Below are positions 33,680-46,414 of a stretch of DNA of 64,000 bases, one piece after another. The stretch lies in NCBI GenBank assembly GCA_022494885.1, contig JAGVSM010001163.1:62001-126000 (forward strand), given 5' to 3'. The translations under genes were made by a program, and so were the position numbers. The notes under the pieces were generated by a model. It did not search any database and was not told the origin of the DNA. It was given only the letters and a program-made list of their open reading frames with translations. This DNA is from Micrasema longulum. Lineage: Eukaryota > Arthropoda > Insecta > Trichoptera > Brachycentridae. Each line of letters opens with the position of its first letter. The first letter of the stretch is position 1.

Positions 33680-34740
33680 TGAAGACATTTACATAAAATA
33701 TTTTATTGAAAAATAATAATCTTTACACTGCGTAATAAAAAAATATGTTTCGTTCATCTCAGAAAGAAAAGTAAAAAAGAAAGTATGATTTTTTTTCTCG
33801 TTTTTTCTCCTAAATTCAATTACGATATCCATTTTTCCCCATCACACAAGGTTTTCAAGATTCAGACATTTATAATTTTAAACATTTTACTACATTTTCC
33901 ATTCTTAACTGCACGATATTCGAACATTCTGACCTACCTAGAAATTGTGAGTAACATTTTTGAATGATTACCAAGCTGCAATCTCCAGTGGATTTAATAG
34001 TTCCTCAAACTGTTCATCATGCATAAGTGATCCTACCCACAAATATTCTCTTTTAAACTTTTGCATCAATTATTTAAGGAAACTCCTTTTTTAGGAATAT
34101 GAAACCGAGAGTATTGTCCAAGGCTTTGACGAAAATTTCTGGCTGATGAAGAAATTCGGAATACATATTTGAAAATAAAATTAAAAGCTGCATTATGTGC
34201 ACCTGTTAGTACTCATGAGACAAAAATCATCTTGACCAGACTTATTTTTTCGAAGGATCATAGGTAATAGCTTTATTTTTTACTCGTTTTGTTAAGACAT
34301 CAAGTATATCAGTTTGTCACGAAAACGACCCAAATAAATCGGGTTTTCTTATTTCTGTACTCACATTTGGCACAGATGTTTCCGTCGAGGGGAATTTCAT
34401 GCGACGTTACACCGAAAAAGTGGCAGAAAAATTACCGCAATATTAAACCACAGAAAGGGGGGAATGTGAAATGATGAAGAAGGTACTTTGGAATAAGCAA
34501 TACTAGAAGCGAGCATTGCCTATACAAAGGTAATCAAATGATAATCCGGAGTGGAGGCGCGTTTACATGGGCACAAATTTCAAGTTTTCAAAATAATACT
34601 TAAATATTATAGTCCTAAATTGCATAATACTATCTCTGAAAACCCAACTTTTCTAAGAGACAAATTAGTGATTTTTTATACTTTAATATTTTTTTTTCAT
34701 GAGAGGCTTTAAAATAAATCAGTTTTTAAAAATATATTGA
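33680..34740. other. No gene seen
   Basis: About 1 kb of intron sequence. Frames at 33785-33967 and 34289-34474 show no domain. Confidence 0.4.
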
Positions 34741-34744
34741 TACG

Positions 34745-35180
34745 CATTGTTCTTATTCTTATTCTCAATTCTCAAAGGTGGGGGTCAGTGCTATAATCGC
34801 TCCTGACGTCACTGCGACCTGTAAAGATCTATTATGACGGATCCCCTTGAAATAGTTCTCGCTTTCCAAGCTCAGGTCCTTGAAGAGCCTGGCAATTGTG
34901 TGAAAGGCAAGAGTTCTATATTTTTGCTTTATTTTCTCTTCTAAGCCCAGATCCGTAAAGTATCGGGCTATTAGGTATAAAGTTAGCTCTTTAACCTCCT
35001 CAGATTTAACCAATGGTCTTCCAAGGATGCGGTTTTTTTTATGATGTAAGGCATCACATTCACATATAATGTGTACAGGTGCTTCTTCATTTGCACTGCA
35101 GGACCTTCATCTAGAAGTTTCGTAAAGGTCTCATTCTAGAAAGGTGTTTGTTTAATCTGCAGTGTCTGGAAGGGTTTTTG
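34745..35180 (-). mobile_element. R1/I-type LINE 3' end
   Basis: The minus strand reads CSANEEAPVHIICECDALHH (35020-35100) and then VKSEEVKELTLYLIARYFTD and LAFHTIARLFKDL. The C....E...HI.C.C spacing is the CCHC-like knuckle seen at the C-terminus of RT/RNase H LINEs. The frame 34765-35013 is open for 82 codons, so this is the least damaged copy of the family shared with 13.6, 47.7 and 48.2 kb. Confidence 0.75.
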
Positions 35181-36530
35181 TGAGAACCCGCGATTTTCAA
35201 GTAATGATAAAATTGTATTTTTACGTAGCAATAACTCAATTTCATTAAATTTGGAGTTACCGTAGTTTACCTCTCGCATGCAGAATCATTAACTCAGACT
35301 ACGTATATGCATATCACAAACACAATTCATTATTTGTTTAATCTTGTTTTCGAACAATATAAACCCAGTAACAAGGGAGTAAACAGAAGAGATATATATT
35401 AATTAAATATTCAAACGGATTTTAATCTCATATTTGCACGTGTTGTATAACTTTCCTGCCAAGTAAAAACAATTATTATTTATGCCGTAGAATTTTAAGG
35501 AGATGAATTTCGTTCATACCTTAACCGTCATTTCTTATTTTATTTATTAATTTTATTTACTATCAATACTAATTGCATCGATGAAAAATGTTAACAATTA
35601 TTATTTTATTACTTAATTAATTTTTTTTCAGATTTTAGGTTATCTTTTACTTGCAAAAACTTAATTAGTATTCTTATGTAAGATAATATTTATGTTTTTA
35701 ATACTTATTATGTCTGACTGTATGTCTTCTGAATAAATTGATACTCCTAAAACCTGAATGGGCAATTATCGTAATCTAAAAAAATACAAGCCGATTGGTA
35801 CTAATTTTATTAAAATCTGTTAAGAAATAAGGGAGATATAAAGGATTAAATTCTAGTAATTTGAATGGTACCAAAAACAAACAATTCGTGTTTGTTTTTG
35901 GACATGTTTTGTGACGTCATCGGATTTTTTTTCATCAATGTCTATGGATTTAATAGAGTATTGTAGATAGCTTCATTTTATATGTGTCGTTTGTTTACAA
36001 TAACGGTGTCCTGTCACTTATCAAACGCTACTAGTTGTGATTTATACTTTTCATGATAAATTGATAATTAAATTTATCATTATCACAATAAATAAATTTT
36101 TAAAAGAGGTTGAAAACCATAAAATAATAAAAGAAATTTGAGATGTAATATGTAAAATGTAATCAGTTTTTGCTTTCATCTGTCAGTTCCTGAAACTGAA
36201 GTGCGGAGCGGGTAAGGGGGGGGGGGGCTTAAGATAATTTCCATAGAAAACTCTCATTATATTTCTATCTATGGCCTGTGGCATTACCAACATTAAAATG
36301 AATGCATTACTCGTGAACTTCTGTGACAAAATTTATTACCAACTTACAAAACGATCGTTTTCAAAAGACCTTATTTTTGAAACGTAAATAATGAATGAAA
36401 ATATTCATTATAACGGTTTATATAAACACTAAGAGAATCTTTATAAAATCTTTTATTTGTAGAGTAAGTTAAATCTGATATTCCTGCCAAGTGATATAAC
36501 CTTATTAAATCTGGCAGTTCAAAAATCTAA
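35181..36530. other. No gene seen; poly-G tract
   Basis: AT-rich intron sequence; a run of ten or more G near 36217-36228 stands out. No repeat family recognised. Confidence 0.4.
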
Positions 36531-36534
36531 CCTG

Positions 36535-36612
36535 CAAAATCTACAGTCGGTCAAAAAATCTACTGTTTGTCAAAAAATCTATAGTCTGTCAAAAAATCTA
36601 TACTCGGTCAAT
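36535..36612. repeat. About 20-bp minisatellite, four units
   Basis: Units of the form GTCAAAAAATCTACAGTC, with small differences (ACTGTTT, TAGTCT, TACTCG), repeat about four times. Confidence 0.85.
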
Positions 36613-36861
36613 AAAAAACTGCATTTGTTTTGTAATCGATTACTATAAGGTAATGTTCTATTACAGTTGTAATGTTTTAAATTTTTATCATAAACGGAAC
36701 TCGAAAGAACAGCATTTCCGTAAATCGTATTATAATTACATCTTTTATTTTACAGATTATATGCATTGCAACAAAATGACTCATTTGATCATTAAAGTTA
36801 TCTAAATATTTAATAAATTTAACTTATGAATTATCAATGAATAAATGTTCTTTTTTTTCAG

Positions 36862-36944
36862 AGATAAACTGCCAAATGACTTGACGTCGTGTAGTAACTA
36901 TGCATACTTAGAAGACATCTACGACACAGTACTAGCTAATGAAT
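36862..36944 (+). CDS. Gycalpha99B: Soluble guanylate cyclase alpha subunit, internal exon 2 of 5 seen
   Basis: 83 bases between acceptor TTTTTTTTCAG (ending 36861) and donor GTAAGT (36945). One base completes a leucine from the previous exon, then DKLPNDLTSCSNYAYLEDIY and DTVLANE follow; one T remains and joins CT of the next exon to give serine. The segment leads into the H-NOX-like fold. The exact phase fit on both sides is the main support. The flanking introns are 9,259 and 12,407 bases. Confidence 0.85.
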
Positions 36945-37059
36945 GTAAGTATTTATTAATATTTAATAATAATATACTTTAATTTTCTCAGTAAATTAGC
37001 CATGCCAAAAGATTTTCCATAAATGTTACAAAATTATCAATAACAATTTTTGAACGTAC

Positions 37060-37300
37060 AAATGCTAGTAGCATAATTATCTTTAAATGTTATAAATCTC
37101 ACCCACGTCAAGATTTCAACTCTTTATTTTTGTCAAAAATGAACTAATTGAAGAAGTAAAGATGATTTATTGTAAACAGAATAGTTAATGTTTTACAGTG
37201 TACAAAGTGACCAATAAATGATAGGTTGTATATACGCTCTGTAAATGCCTAATCATTAAAATTATCAAAAATGATCTTCATCTCTTTTGTAAAATAGGTT
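37060..37300 (+). repeat. Repeat A, diverged copy
   Basis: Pieces such as AAATCTCACCCACGTCAAGA, TTTCAACTCTTT, GTTTTACAGTGTACAAAGTG and GCTCTGTAAATGCC follow the repeat A order loosely. Confidence 0.45.
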
Positions 37301-37323
37301 AACAAAATTATCAATTTAAATTT

Positions 37324-37512
37324 GAATCGGGTTGTGGTCTCGTGGCTAGTGTTGCGGAATCACAGATCAGAAGTCCAAGGTTCGAACCTTGCACTACCAA
37401 TACTTGATTTCCATTTTCTAATAGTGAGTTATTTACATCTTGTTGAAAATGGTAACCGAAATTGGGGTAAATTATAAAAATGGTAATATTCGTTTTGTTT
37501 TTTTTTTTAAAT
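37324..37512 (+). repeat. SINE-A copy
   Basis: GAATCGGGTTGTGGTCTCGT, B box GGTTCGAACC, then TTTCTAATAGTGAGTTATTT and a worn 3' half (GGTAACCGAAATTGGGG). Inserted in the 12.4-kb cyclase intron. Confidence 0.8.
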
Positions 37513-37604
37513 AATAAAATTTGACCGAGGCGTTTTTATTGATATTCTTATCAAATCATTAACTGCGGAACTTCATATAAAAAAAAAACTAAAATATAAA
37601 TTAA

Positions 37605-37830
37605 CAAATTACAACAGGGATGGAGAATACCCTTAATAAAGGAATATGGAAGTCTAGGCATTTACAGGGTTTACGACCTGTCATTGGCTGGTTTAAGTGG
37701 CCACTTTACACACTGTGTAACATTCACAATTTTGCCCATATTTGAACATCCATATTTCGTCAATTCTTTTTTTTTTCAGTCTTTTGTCTACGAACATTTG
37801 GACAAACTCAAAAATTGTATTGTAAATAAA
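37605..37830 (+). repeat. Repeat A copy
   Basis: TTACAACAGGGATGGAGAAT, CATTTACAGGGTTTACGACC, TGTCATTGGCTGGTTTAAGT, GGCCACTTTACACACTGTGT and TTTGCCCATATTTGAACATC: the core in + orientation, well preserved. Confidence 0.85.
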
Positions 37831-38565
37831 CCAAAAAGAATCTACACAACACATGGTATATAATAAACTCACTAACGTATTAATCATTTGTTTTTTTTTC
37901 TGTATTGCTCTGGAATGCGATACGTATTTTAAAAAATATATCAATCTCCAAGTGCTTAGCAAACACAAAAATGCTATCGCCAGTCAAAAAAAAGTACGAA
38001 AGACTGAACGGAGATTCCTGTGCTTTTGCTAATGATATTTTTCATACAATAGTTTTTAGGTGAAAATCTGAAAAGTGAAAGTTCTTTGGCTTGAAATCAG
38101 CGAAGATAATACCTCAACGATACAGCGAAGATCTCGTAGCATAAGATTGCACCACATAATGTTGCGGAGTGGAGCGAGCATGTCGATTCACATGCGGTTA
38201 GTTTTCGAAGAAGCGATGCACATTTCCTATCAGTTGCGAGGGGGGAGTTTTAAGATCAGTAAGCTGCAAAAATTCTGATAAAATATCCGTAGCGATCGTA
38301 TGGCACATCAAAAATTGACGGATTTGTATCCAAATAATAATGGAACATAAAACATTACTTTCAACGTCAAAAAATATGGTAAGCAGCAAATAATCGGTTA
38401 TTAGGAGAATTTGCCCCTGTGTTTTACTCCACTGAAACTTTGGCACTATATATCGACCAATTTTTCAACCTCACAGATTGGATTAAATTTTTTTTTAAAA
38501 ATTAAAAACCCGATTGGCATAAGATTTTACACTTACAATCTCATGACAGGTGCATAATTGACATG
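37831..38565. other. No gene supported
   Basis: The + frame 38075-38278 (non-AT-rich, including SEDNTSTIQRRSRSIRLHHI) is open but unlike anything I recognise and has no good splice context; it may be a transposon piece. Confidence 0.35.
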
Positions 38566-38569
38566 CCAA

Positions 38570-39265
38570 ATTTGTCGTTAATGATAAGACACAGTTTACC
38601 ATGAAGATGACTTTTTCAACGGTAGCCTTAACGTCGGAACAAATTTGAAGATGTTGGGATTCATCTTACGTATTGCCAGGGTTTTTTCGTTGGTGCAAAG
38701 TAGACTCAAGAGTGGCTCGATGATTTGGGGACCGTGTGAGTTGAAGTAGTCTCTTATGGTGGATAGGGTTCAGAAGAAATTTCTTCGGTTTTTCTACATG
38801 AGGAATTACGGATATTATCCATGGCTTTATCGCACTGAGTTCTTCTCCAGGGTATGCTTGGTTACAGGAGTTTGAAGACCAGAAGCAATGTGTATTTAAC
38901 TACGCACTTCTTTTGATTGTTGCCCGGTATTATTGACAGCCCTGAAATTATGCGGAGCATTAGCTTTTATGTTCCCGATAATTGCCTTAGACAGCGTCAG
39001 CAAAGACTGTTTCACATTTCAATAAATAGGACAAACCTGCCAATAGTTTTGTCTGTTGGAACGACTATCTCTATGTTGAACAATATTACTTAAGACATTG
39101 ACATTTTTCTAGTCCCTGACGGAGTTTTTCGTTACAAGATTCTCTTACTTTTTTTAAATATTATTCTCTGGACAATATGCATACTTTTGTGTTATTTTTA
39201 TATGTACTCATTCGAAATTCAATTTTGTACTGCACATATATTTGAAAAAATAAATTAAAATTGAA
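38570..39265 (+). mobile_element. Jockey-superfamily LINE, C-terminal end
   Basis: Broken frames read LKMLGFILRIARVF-like residues (38645-38690), RLKSGSMIWGPCELK (about 38705-38750), then MVDRVQKKFLRFFYMRNYGY and YPWLYRTEFFSRV. These follow the order of the segment after the RT core. The 3' end is AT-rich and closes with AAAAAATAAATTAAAATTGA near 39245-39265. Confidence 0.75.
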
Positions 39266-39269
39266 ATTA

Positions 39270-40170
39270 ACCTACACTGGTTAATCAAAAAAATAATACA
39301 TAACAGTGACCGTAAAATAAACACATCTTTCACTTTTTTATCACGATTTTTTTTAAAGTTGTAATGTTATTTGGATGATAAGTACCTATCTACGTTCGAT
39401 TGTTTACAGTCAGTAGACTGATCAAGCATTGTCAGCCACAAAAAATCCTCCATTATGTGTATAATTGTTTTTTATTACACTTTAAATTTCATGTTAAATA
39501 TTTACCTAAAAACACATGTTCATTTTTACAACTAAAATCATCTAGGCGAAAAATTTCAATAACTTGTTTACGATTCAGTTTTTTTGCTAATTTTTTATCA
39601 CTGATAAACAAAATTGTCTTGGTATTTTAATAGTTAATATTGTCTGTCATTATGGTTACAGCGGTAAACGGCAAAGTGGGATGCTGGGAAGGAAATTACT
39701 AGAGCTTATAAAGACTCGTAAAACTCAGTGCAAAACGGAAAAAACGCAATTATGTTTAAATCCTTTTTTCGGAGATATTTTTATCTAAATTCACTACTTA
39801 TCTGTTTGAAAAATTCTAAAAATTTTCTTTGTAAACCACTGGAGATTTGTACCTAATGGATTTTCAGAAGACCATTAGAAATAAATTTACAAGAAGACAA
39901 GATTAATTTTTAATCTATTAAAATTATTAAAATAACACTGAGAGACATTAGTATTTTCTGATTTATTTCATCTTACGATTTTAATTTATTTTTAAAAAAA
40001 TACTAATATTATACTTGTGTTCTTTTTTACAATGTAAACATAGAGACATGTTTGGAAGCACATTCATAACTTTATTATTTTTTGCGTAGACATTTTTCAC
40101 GCATAAAGGTGAACCAAATTAACAAAGTCCAATATTTTAACAAGAATTTTTTATATAATTAGAACATTAA
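39270..40170. other. AT-rich, nothing recognised
   Basis: No exon or repeat family identified. Confidence 0.45.
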
Positions 40171-40179
40171 ATAAAATAA

Positions 40180-40760
40180 ACAAATTACAACAGAAATGAA
40201 GATCATTAGAGTTAAAAGAAAAGGGAATGTAGAAGATAAGGCATCTAGAGGGCTGATGAATTATCATTGGATGGTTTAAGTGGCCACTTTACCTTTTACT
40301 AAAACTTTATTTATCTTTGTTGATTTATGTAAATATCAACAGCTCCCTAGGATGTTAAATCCAGTCTTTGTCTACACAAATTTAGAAAAACTCAAAACAT
40401 TGTTGATAAATCCACCTGGTCTAAAAATTTCAAAATTGAAAACCATTTTCAGGCGTTGCCTAGGATGTTAGTAAAACAATTCAATAAGATGAATCTCGCC
40501 TGCACCAAAAAAGGTTTTTGCTCTTTTACTTAACAAACATTAACATATTGATGAATTGAAGGAATACGGATGTTCAAATATAAGCATTTTTCCTAACTTG
40601 CCTAATTTTTCCTAATTTTATAATTCCTTATTTTCTTAATTTTTTCCCATTTTTCCTAATTTTAAAACATTTTTCATCTCTGTTGTAATAATATGTTAAT
40701 ATTAACAACTCTTAATGGGGTTGAATCCAGTTCATGGCTACAAAAAATTGGACATACTGA
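40180..40760 (+). repeat. Repeat A, long copy
   Basis: Covers the core (ATTATCATTGGATGGTTTAA, GTGGCCACTTTAC), an internal deletion or rearrangement, then AACAGCTCCCTAGGATGTTA, GATAAATCCACCTGGTCTAA and GTTGCCTAGGATGTTAG, and a second end near 40680-40760. Parts are in opposite order to the 28.2-kb copies, so it is probably a composite. Confidence 0.65.
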
Positions 40761-40764
40761 AAAC

Positions 40765-41360
40765 ATTGCTGATTAAATTGCTTTTTTTTGTTACTATGGG
40801 AAAGCCAATTCCTTTATGTATTATGTTAATATACCATGCAAAACTTTTTTAATTAAAAAACTGAAACGAAATTTGCAGTTATTATATATATAACAGTTTT
40901 TGTTTTCATTTTGTTATTTAATCAAAAATGTGTAGCAAAGACATTTTAATTTGTATATTTTTATATTAAACGTATCTACCTTTATAATGTAACAAAATGT
41001 TGGTCTTTGGAAAAAGAAAAAGTTCATTTTTAAATTTTTATTACAGATTTTTTTGTAACATTTATGTTTACTGTAATGTTTTTCATAAAATATAGTCCCT
41101 TATCTAGATCTCAAGCGAAAGACTGATAATATTTTATTAATGTGTTTTAAAATAATATCAATAGGCAGGTATTAAAGCACTCACGCCTTAATATTCGCCA
41201 CAAGCGAGGAAAATAATTTTATTATTTATTCAAATACAGCAATGAAGTTATATTCGTTCGTATAAATGTCAGCTTTTTGGGTCAACATGTGTTGAGCTGA
41301 AATTTATTTTGTTAATATTAAATATGATACGATAGTTAACTTGTTTATCCTATATTCTAA
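40765..41360. other. No gene seen
   Basis: AT-rich intron DNA directly before the best LINE copy; may hold its decayed 5' part, but no endonuclease motif was found. Confidence 0.4.
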
Positions 41361-41364
41361 ATAA

Positions 41365-43860
41365 AATGCATTTATTGATTACTTTAAGATAGCAATAGAC
41401 TCTTGTAAATTTAAACCCAGTCAAAAAATGGGCAACCGTCGTCAAGGTAATACACCTTGGTTTGATTCAAAACTAGATTTACTTATTAAAGAACGGAACT
41501 CGATTTTCAAGCAATGGAAACAAGATCATTTAAATGATATACTTTTTCTTTTGAAAAATAAAGCCAGAAACAAGGTCACTAACTACAGAAGATATGTCAA
41601 AATCAGATATTATTCCGACATCTTTAAACAAAACATTTATAATCCTCGACATACATGGAAAACAATCAATACGATTCTTGCAAACAGTCCACAAAATCCA
41701 AAAAAAGATATTCAGTGTCTTAAAGTTAATAATATCGAGATTAAAGAATCAAGGCAGATATGTGAAGAGTTTAAAATTTTTTTTCTATCTGTCGGATGTA
41801 ATTTGTCTAGAGCTATTACATCTTATCCAGATGACAAAAATACAATTTATACTGAACCTAAAGCCATGCATTTAATGTATATAGGAAGAACACATAGATC
41901 AGAAATTCTTAAAAATATTTCAAAACTTAGGCAGCGAGCTGCCCCAGGACTAGATGGCATTACTCCTGCTGTCCTTGGAATCTGTAAAGATGAGCTAGTT
42001 GAACATTTGGTATTTCTCATTAATACATCATTGTCGTGTGGTATGTTTCCGGACCAACTGAAGATAGCTAAAATAATTCCAATTCATAAAGATGACTGCA
42101 AAAAAGACGTTTCTAATTACCGGCCTATCTCGATACTCCCAGTATTTTCTAAAATATTTGAACTAATTTTAAAAGATAGGCTCACTAAATTCTTGACCGA
42201 CAATAAAATTCTTACGTCCCAACAGTATGGATTTCGAAAGTTTTCAAATACTAAATGTGCTGCTTATGACTTTGTCTTAAATCTACAAAAAAAATAGATG
42301 TTGGTGAATTTGCTGCAGCTATATTTATAGACTTAAAAAAAGCTTTCGACACCGTGGACCATGAGATTCTAATGGATAAGTTGAAACACTTAGGCATAGT
42401 TGGCATACCTTTGAAAATATTTCGAAGCTATCTCACTGACAGATACTGTGCGGTTCAAATCGGAAAAGAATCTAGTGATCTAGGTAGGATAACTTGTGGA
42501 GTTCCGCAGGGGTCAATCCTTGGTCCACTCTTGTTCCTTATTTATATTAATGATATCACTAAGTGGGGGTTAAAGGGGACTCTTCAATTGTATGCCGATG
42601 ATACTGTCATTTTTTATCATAATAGTAACCTAAAAGAACTAGAAAAAATAATGAAGACAGATTTCGATAGTCTTGCCGACTGGATGCGATTAAACAAATT
42701 AAGTTTGAATATGAAAAAAACATCATATATGATTTTTGGGAACAAACAGGATTTGAAAATTAATATTTCTCTAGGAACTGGCTATATTGAAAAGACCAAT
42801 GTTACTAAATACTTAGGACTATATTTATATTGACTCTCAACTTTCATGGAAATACCAATATGAACATGTTAAATCAAAAATAGTACCCGTAACTGGCGTT
42901 TTGCATAGACTTCGTGGTCTGCTTCCTCACTCTGTTTTGTTTGCCGTCTATTACGCTATGATACATTCTCACCTATCCTATTTATGCTGTATTTGGGGTT
43001 TCGCTAACAAAAACCAGATTTCTGAGATTCAAGTTCTTCAAAACCGAGCTCTGAGAAGCATTCTTGGTTTGAAATGGGATTCCCATGTCAAGGATATTTA
43101 TCGTAACACAAAAATACTTCCTTTCAAGGTAATGGCACTGTATGACATCACTAACACTATTTCAAACATCATAAACTTTTCTGCTCACACAAATTTAAAA
43201 CTTACATTTAATCATGAAATTCACAACTATAATACACGACATGCAAAAAATCTTCACATTTCTAAATTTTGTTCCACGAAGTTCGGCAAAAGGTCTCTGG
43301 AATACATTGGTCGTATACAATTTAATAAACTGCCTCATGACCTTAAAAATGAAATGTCGAGTGGTAAATCACAAAGACCAGAAATGAAGACCTATTTCTT
43401 GAATCTTTTTGAAAGTGATAGTTTTTAGCTCAGTTTCTGTGAATAGTCTATATATTGTGTTTTAGGTTTAAATGTTTTTCTTTTCTTTTTAATATTAAGT
43501 TCACAGAATGTTTAAATGTTTTTATTTTCTTTTTTAATATTAATTTCACAGAATGTTTAAATGTTTTTCTTTTCTTTTTTAATATTAAGTTCACAGATGT
43601 TTAAATGTTTTTCTTTTCTTTTTTAATATTAAGTTCACAGATTGTTTAAATGTTTTCTTTCCTTTTTTAATATTAAGTTCATAGATTGTTAAAATTTGTT
43701 TAAATTTTTATTGTTTAAATGTATACTATGTATTGTTACAAGAAATGTACTATTTTTTTTATGTACCGTCCCAAATGAGTTTTCTCGTACAACTCCTGGG
43801 AATATAATATCATGATATTCATGTTTTATATGTTTTATTAATAAATAAAAAAATAAAAAA
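41365..43860 (+). mobile_element. Jockey/CR1-superfamily LINE, 5'-truncated, nearly intact RT
   Basis: The coding part lies in three adjacent frames. Frame 1 (about 41365-42297) has NTPWFDSKLDLLIKERNSIF, AAPGLDGITPAVLG and NYRPISILPVFSKIFELILK (RT fingers). Frame 2 (42298-42833) has AAIFIDLKKAFDTVDHEIL (first catalytic aspartate), GVPQGSILGPLLFLIYINDI and LYADDTVIFY (YADD pair). Frame 3 (42834-43428) has MIHSHLSYLCCIWGF, ISEIQVLQNRALRSILGL and a C-terminal KTYFLNLFES with a TAG stop. Only two frameshifts separate them. The N-terminal endonuclease and any first ORF are absent. A 3' untranslated region with tandem units and an A-rich tail ends near 43860. Confidence 0.92.
43467..43690 (+). repeat. 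About 45-bp tandem units in the LINE 3' region
   Basis: Five imperfect copies of a unit starting GTTTAAATGTTTTTCTTTTC and ending AATATTAAGTTCACAGA, immediately after the RT stop codon. Tandem units in the 3' untranslated region occur in several LINE families and may help template recognition, though that is not shown here. Confidence 0.9.
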
Positions 43861-44385
43861 AAAAGTGAAAAATATAAAATACTTTTACAAAAATAAAATC
43901 GTTATTTAAATTATCTGTTTGTAAAAATACACAATTAATAAAATAACAAAGCAGACAAATTTTCGTGTTAAATAAAAAAAAATATTCAAATGATAATTTA
44001 ACAAATTTAATGCAAAACTGTGAACTAAAATACAATTAATTAAAAAAATAAATACCCATAATTGAACAAAACATTAAAAAAAAACATTATGATTAATAAT
44101 AAAGTATTTTTTAATAACAAGGGTAATTATTTAAAACAATTTTAAAAAAATAAATAAATCAGAAAAAATATTTTTAAATATCCATGATTATTCAGAACCT
44201 ACTAAATATTGCATTTTTAATAATAGTTTATCAAAACAATTTTTAATATCAATCGTTTTTAAAAACAAAATAAAATTACACAATAATAATGAATAAAATC
44301 ATTAAAAAAACGACATTAAAAAATAAAAAAAAGCATATACTTTCAAAAAATATTCAAGTTTATACAAATATTCCGAAATTTGTGA
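43861..44385. other. Extremely A-rich low-complexity DNA
   Basis: Almost only A and T following the LINE tail; no gene. Confidence 0.5.
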
Positions 44386-44389
44386 AATG

Positions 44390-45355
44390 AAATGAAAACA
44401 TTTATAAGAAATAAATCAACCGTATATCATGTAGAAACATGTTTTTTTTCTGCATCAATAAGGCTGTTTACTGATGACACTAAGATTCTCAAACAGATTG
44501 TCAACCCTTCCGATTGTTTAGTATTACAATCTGATTCACTGTCTTTTAGCACTTGGTGCTCATCCAATAATCTACATCTCAACTAAAGTAAGTGCAAGGT
44601 TATGAGATTTTTTCGGCTGGAAAATCCAATCATATACGACTACTTACTGAACGATGAAATATTATTTTGTCTAGTAAACGAGATTTACGTATTATACTTG
44701 AGACTAAACTTTCTTTTACAAATTATACTAAATGTGTTATCAATTGGACCTTAAAACTCCTTTAATTTATTAACAGAAGCACAACTGACTTCAAAAATAC
44801 CAATACCCTTAAAACTCTCTTCTATTCCCTAGTTCGCCCGCACTTAGAGTATTTGTCTGTTATCTGGTCTCCATATTATGATCTTCACGTTGAAATATTG
44901 AATCAGTTCAATATCGATTTTTAAGAAAGATAGGCTGGAGGTTGGGCTTATCCAAAGACCAATATACCGTCGAAATAAATCCAAGACCGTCAAAATAAAT
45001 CCGACCTTCTAGTCCTATTTGAAATTCTCAACACACTTATTGATGTGCCTGATCTACTGAGCTCAGTTAAAATAAATATCTTAACAAGAAACCTCAGACA
45101 ACACTTACTCTCTATGGTTTTCATTCTCTTATGCCCAGAATTGTTAGGTCTGTCAACATAGCTCTATGATAACAAGTTGTATTCTTTCAAACAATCACTG
45201 AATCAAATTCAATTAGAAACATCTCTCTCCTGCTTCCACTCCCACCAAATCTACTATATCCCATTGCGTCTTTCTACTTTCATTTGTAAAAATTTCCTAT
45301 GTATAAATATGTTCTTAAGAATGCCCATTGGGCGTATGTATAAATAAATAATCAA
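44390..45355 (+). mobile_element. Jockey-like LINE, second copy of the 23.8-kb family
   Basis: Begins in the RT palm with TDDTKILKQIVNPSDCLVLQ, SLSFSTWCSSNNLHLN and then a stop. Continues in other frames with FKNTNTLKTLFYSLVRPHLE and VIWSPYYDLHVEILNQF. A C/T-rich 3' part (CTCCTGCTTCCACTCCCACC) and AATAAATAATC end near 45355. It lacks the RTE insertion of the 23.8-kb copy and so represents the empty site. The usual YADD is changed (TDDT), and several stops are present. Confidence 0.8.
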
Positions 45356-45359
45356 TTAA

Positions 45360-46025
45360 ATATTCTAAAAATATTTTTTTATAAACTAAATACATCCATT
45401 TTGATGTGTGTGGATTAAAATTTTTTATTTAGTACACTATCTGAAACAATTAAGACTAAAAATATTTATATTGCTCTGCAATATCAGACGAGTATAATAA
45501 ATATATGCTGAAAATAATCTTATTTCAGTAAATCCGATGATTCTTAAAATAGAACATCTATTTTCATTTCTGCTGAAAACGATAAACCCCGTCAATCTAT
45601 AGCACAGGTGGTGCTGACCGATGTAGAAATCTGGATTACATTTTAATATGCAAACGTTTAAAATTGAACACCCCAGCCATGAACCAAATTGGCTTTTATA
45701 CTTTCCCAAACAAATTGGAAAAGTAGATTCAACTAGATTACGATGAAAGGGGAGGAGGTTCAACTTATACGGTCCATAAAATACTCGATTAAAAGTTTTT
45801 GCTATACTGAATTTGGAAAAGCTAAAAACAACTTGAATTGTGTGGATTCCGTAAATACTAACACTTATCGACTTTTCAAGCGATTACTCAATCTAAAAGC
45901 TATATTTTCATTTATTATACTCACCGACGTATAACAAATAGACACGTTATTTGCTTACGTGCGTGTAATGTTAAATACGATTTTATTTGGCTATTACTGC
46001 TATTATTATTATAATTTAAAAAATT
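45360..46025. other. No gene seen
   Basis: Intron sequence; open frames on both strands (45437-45763 minus, 45743-45934 plus) have no recognised domain. Confidence 0.4.
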
Positions 46026-46029
46026 GAAG

Positions 46030-46207
46030 AATCAGCTTTTGATCCCGTGACTAGTGTCTCGGGCTTACGGCCCAAAGCTCCGTGGTTCGAATCCCACTCT
46101 ACCCCAACTTGATTCCAATTTACCAAAACTGAGCTATTTACATCTCGTTGAAATGGCCATCAAAATTGAATATTTGGTTAAATCATAAGAACACAAATAT
46201 TTATTTG
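46030..46207 (+). repeat. SINE-A copy
   Basis: GATCCCGTGACTAGTGTCTC (A-box region), B box GGTTCGAATCCCAC, then TTACCAAAACTGAGCTATTT and ATCATAAGAACACAAATATT. Slightly diverged. Confidence 0.75.
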
Positions 46208-46414
46208 CTGAATATTTTGAGTTTGTCTAAATAAAAAAAAATGACGAAAAAATGCCCACAAAGGCTTCAGCGTCTGAGCGTGAGCCATTTTTTTTTTAAT
46301 GAATAAAAAGTTAATAGCATATAAATATGGTATGACATGACCATAAAAAGAAAAGAAAGAAAAGGTTAAGAAAAACCAAATTAACATTAGCTGATATTAT
46401 GAAAACATGATTTA

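Noticed and set aside
34765..35013. 82-codon host gene on the minus strand
   Set aside because: It is the C-terminal part of a LINE family with three further copies in the window.
36535..36612. CRISPR-like array
   Set aside because: Units of about 20 bases are contiguous without spacers, in an animal intron; it is a minisatellite.
38075..38278. Exon of the cyclase or another gene
   Set aside because: The frame is open and less AT-rich, but no family is recognised and it does not fit between the phase-matched cyclase exons.
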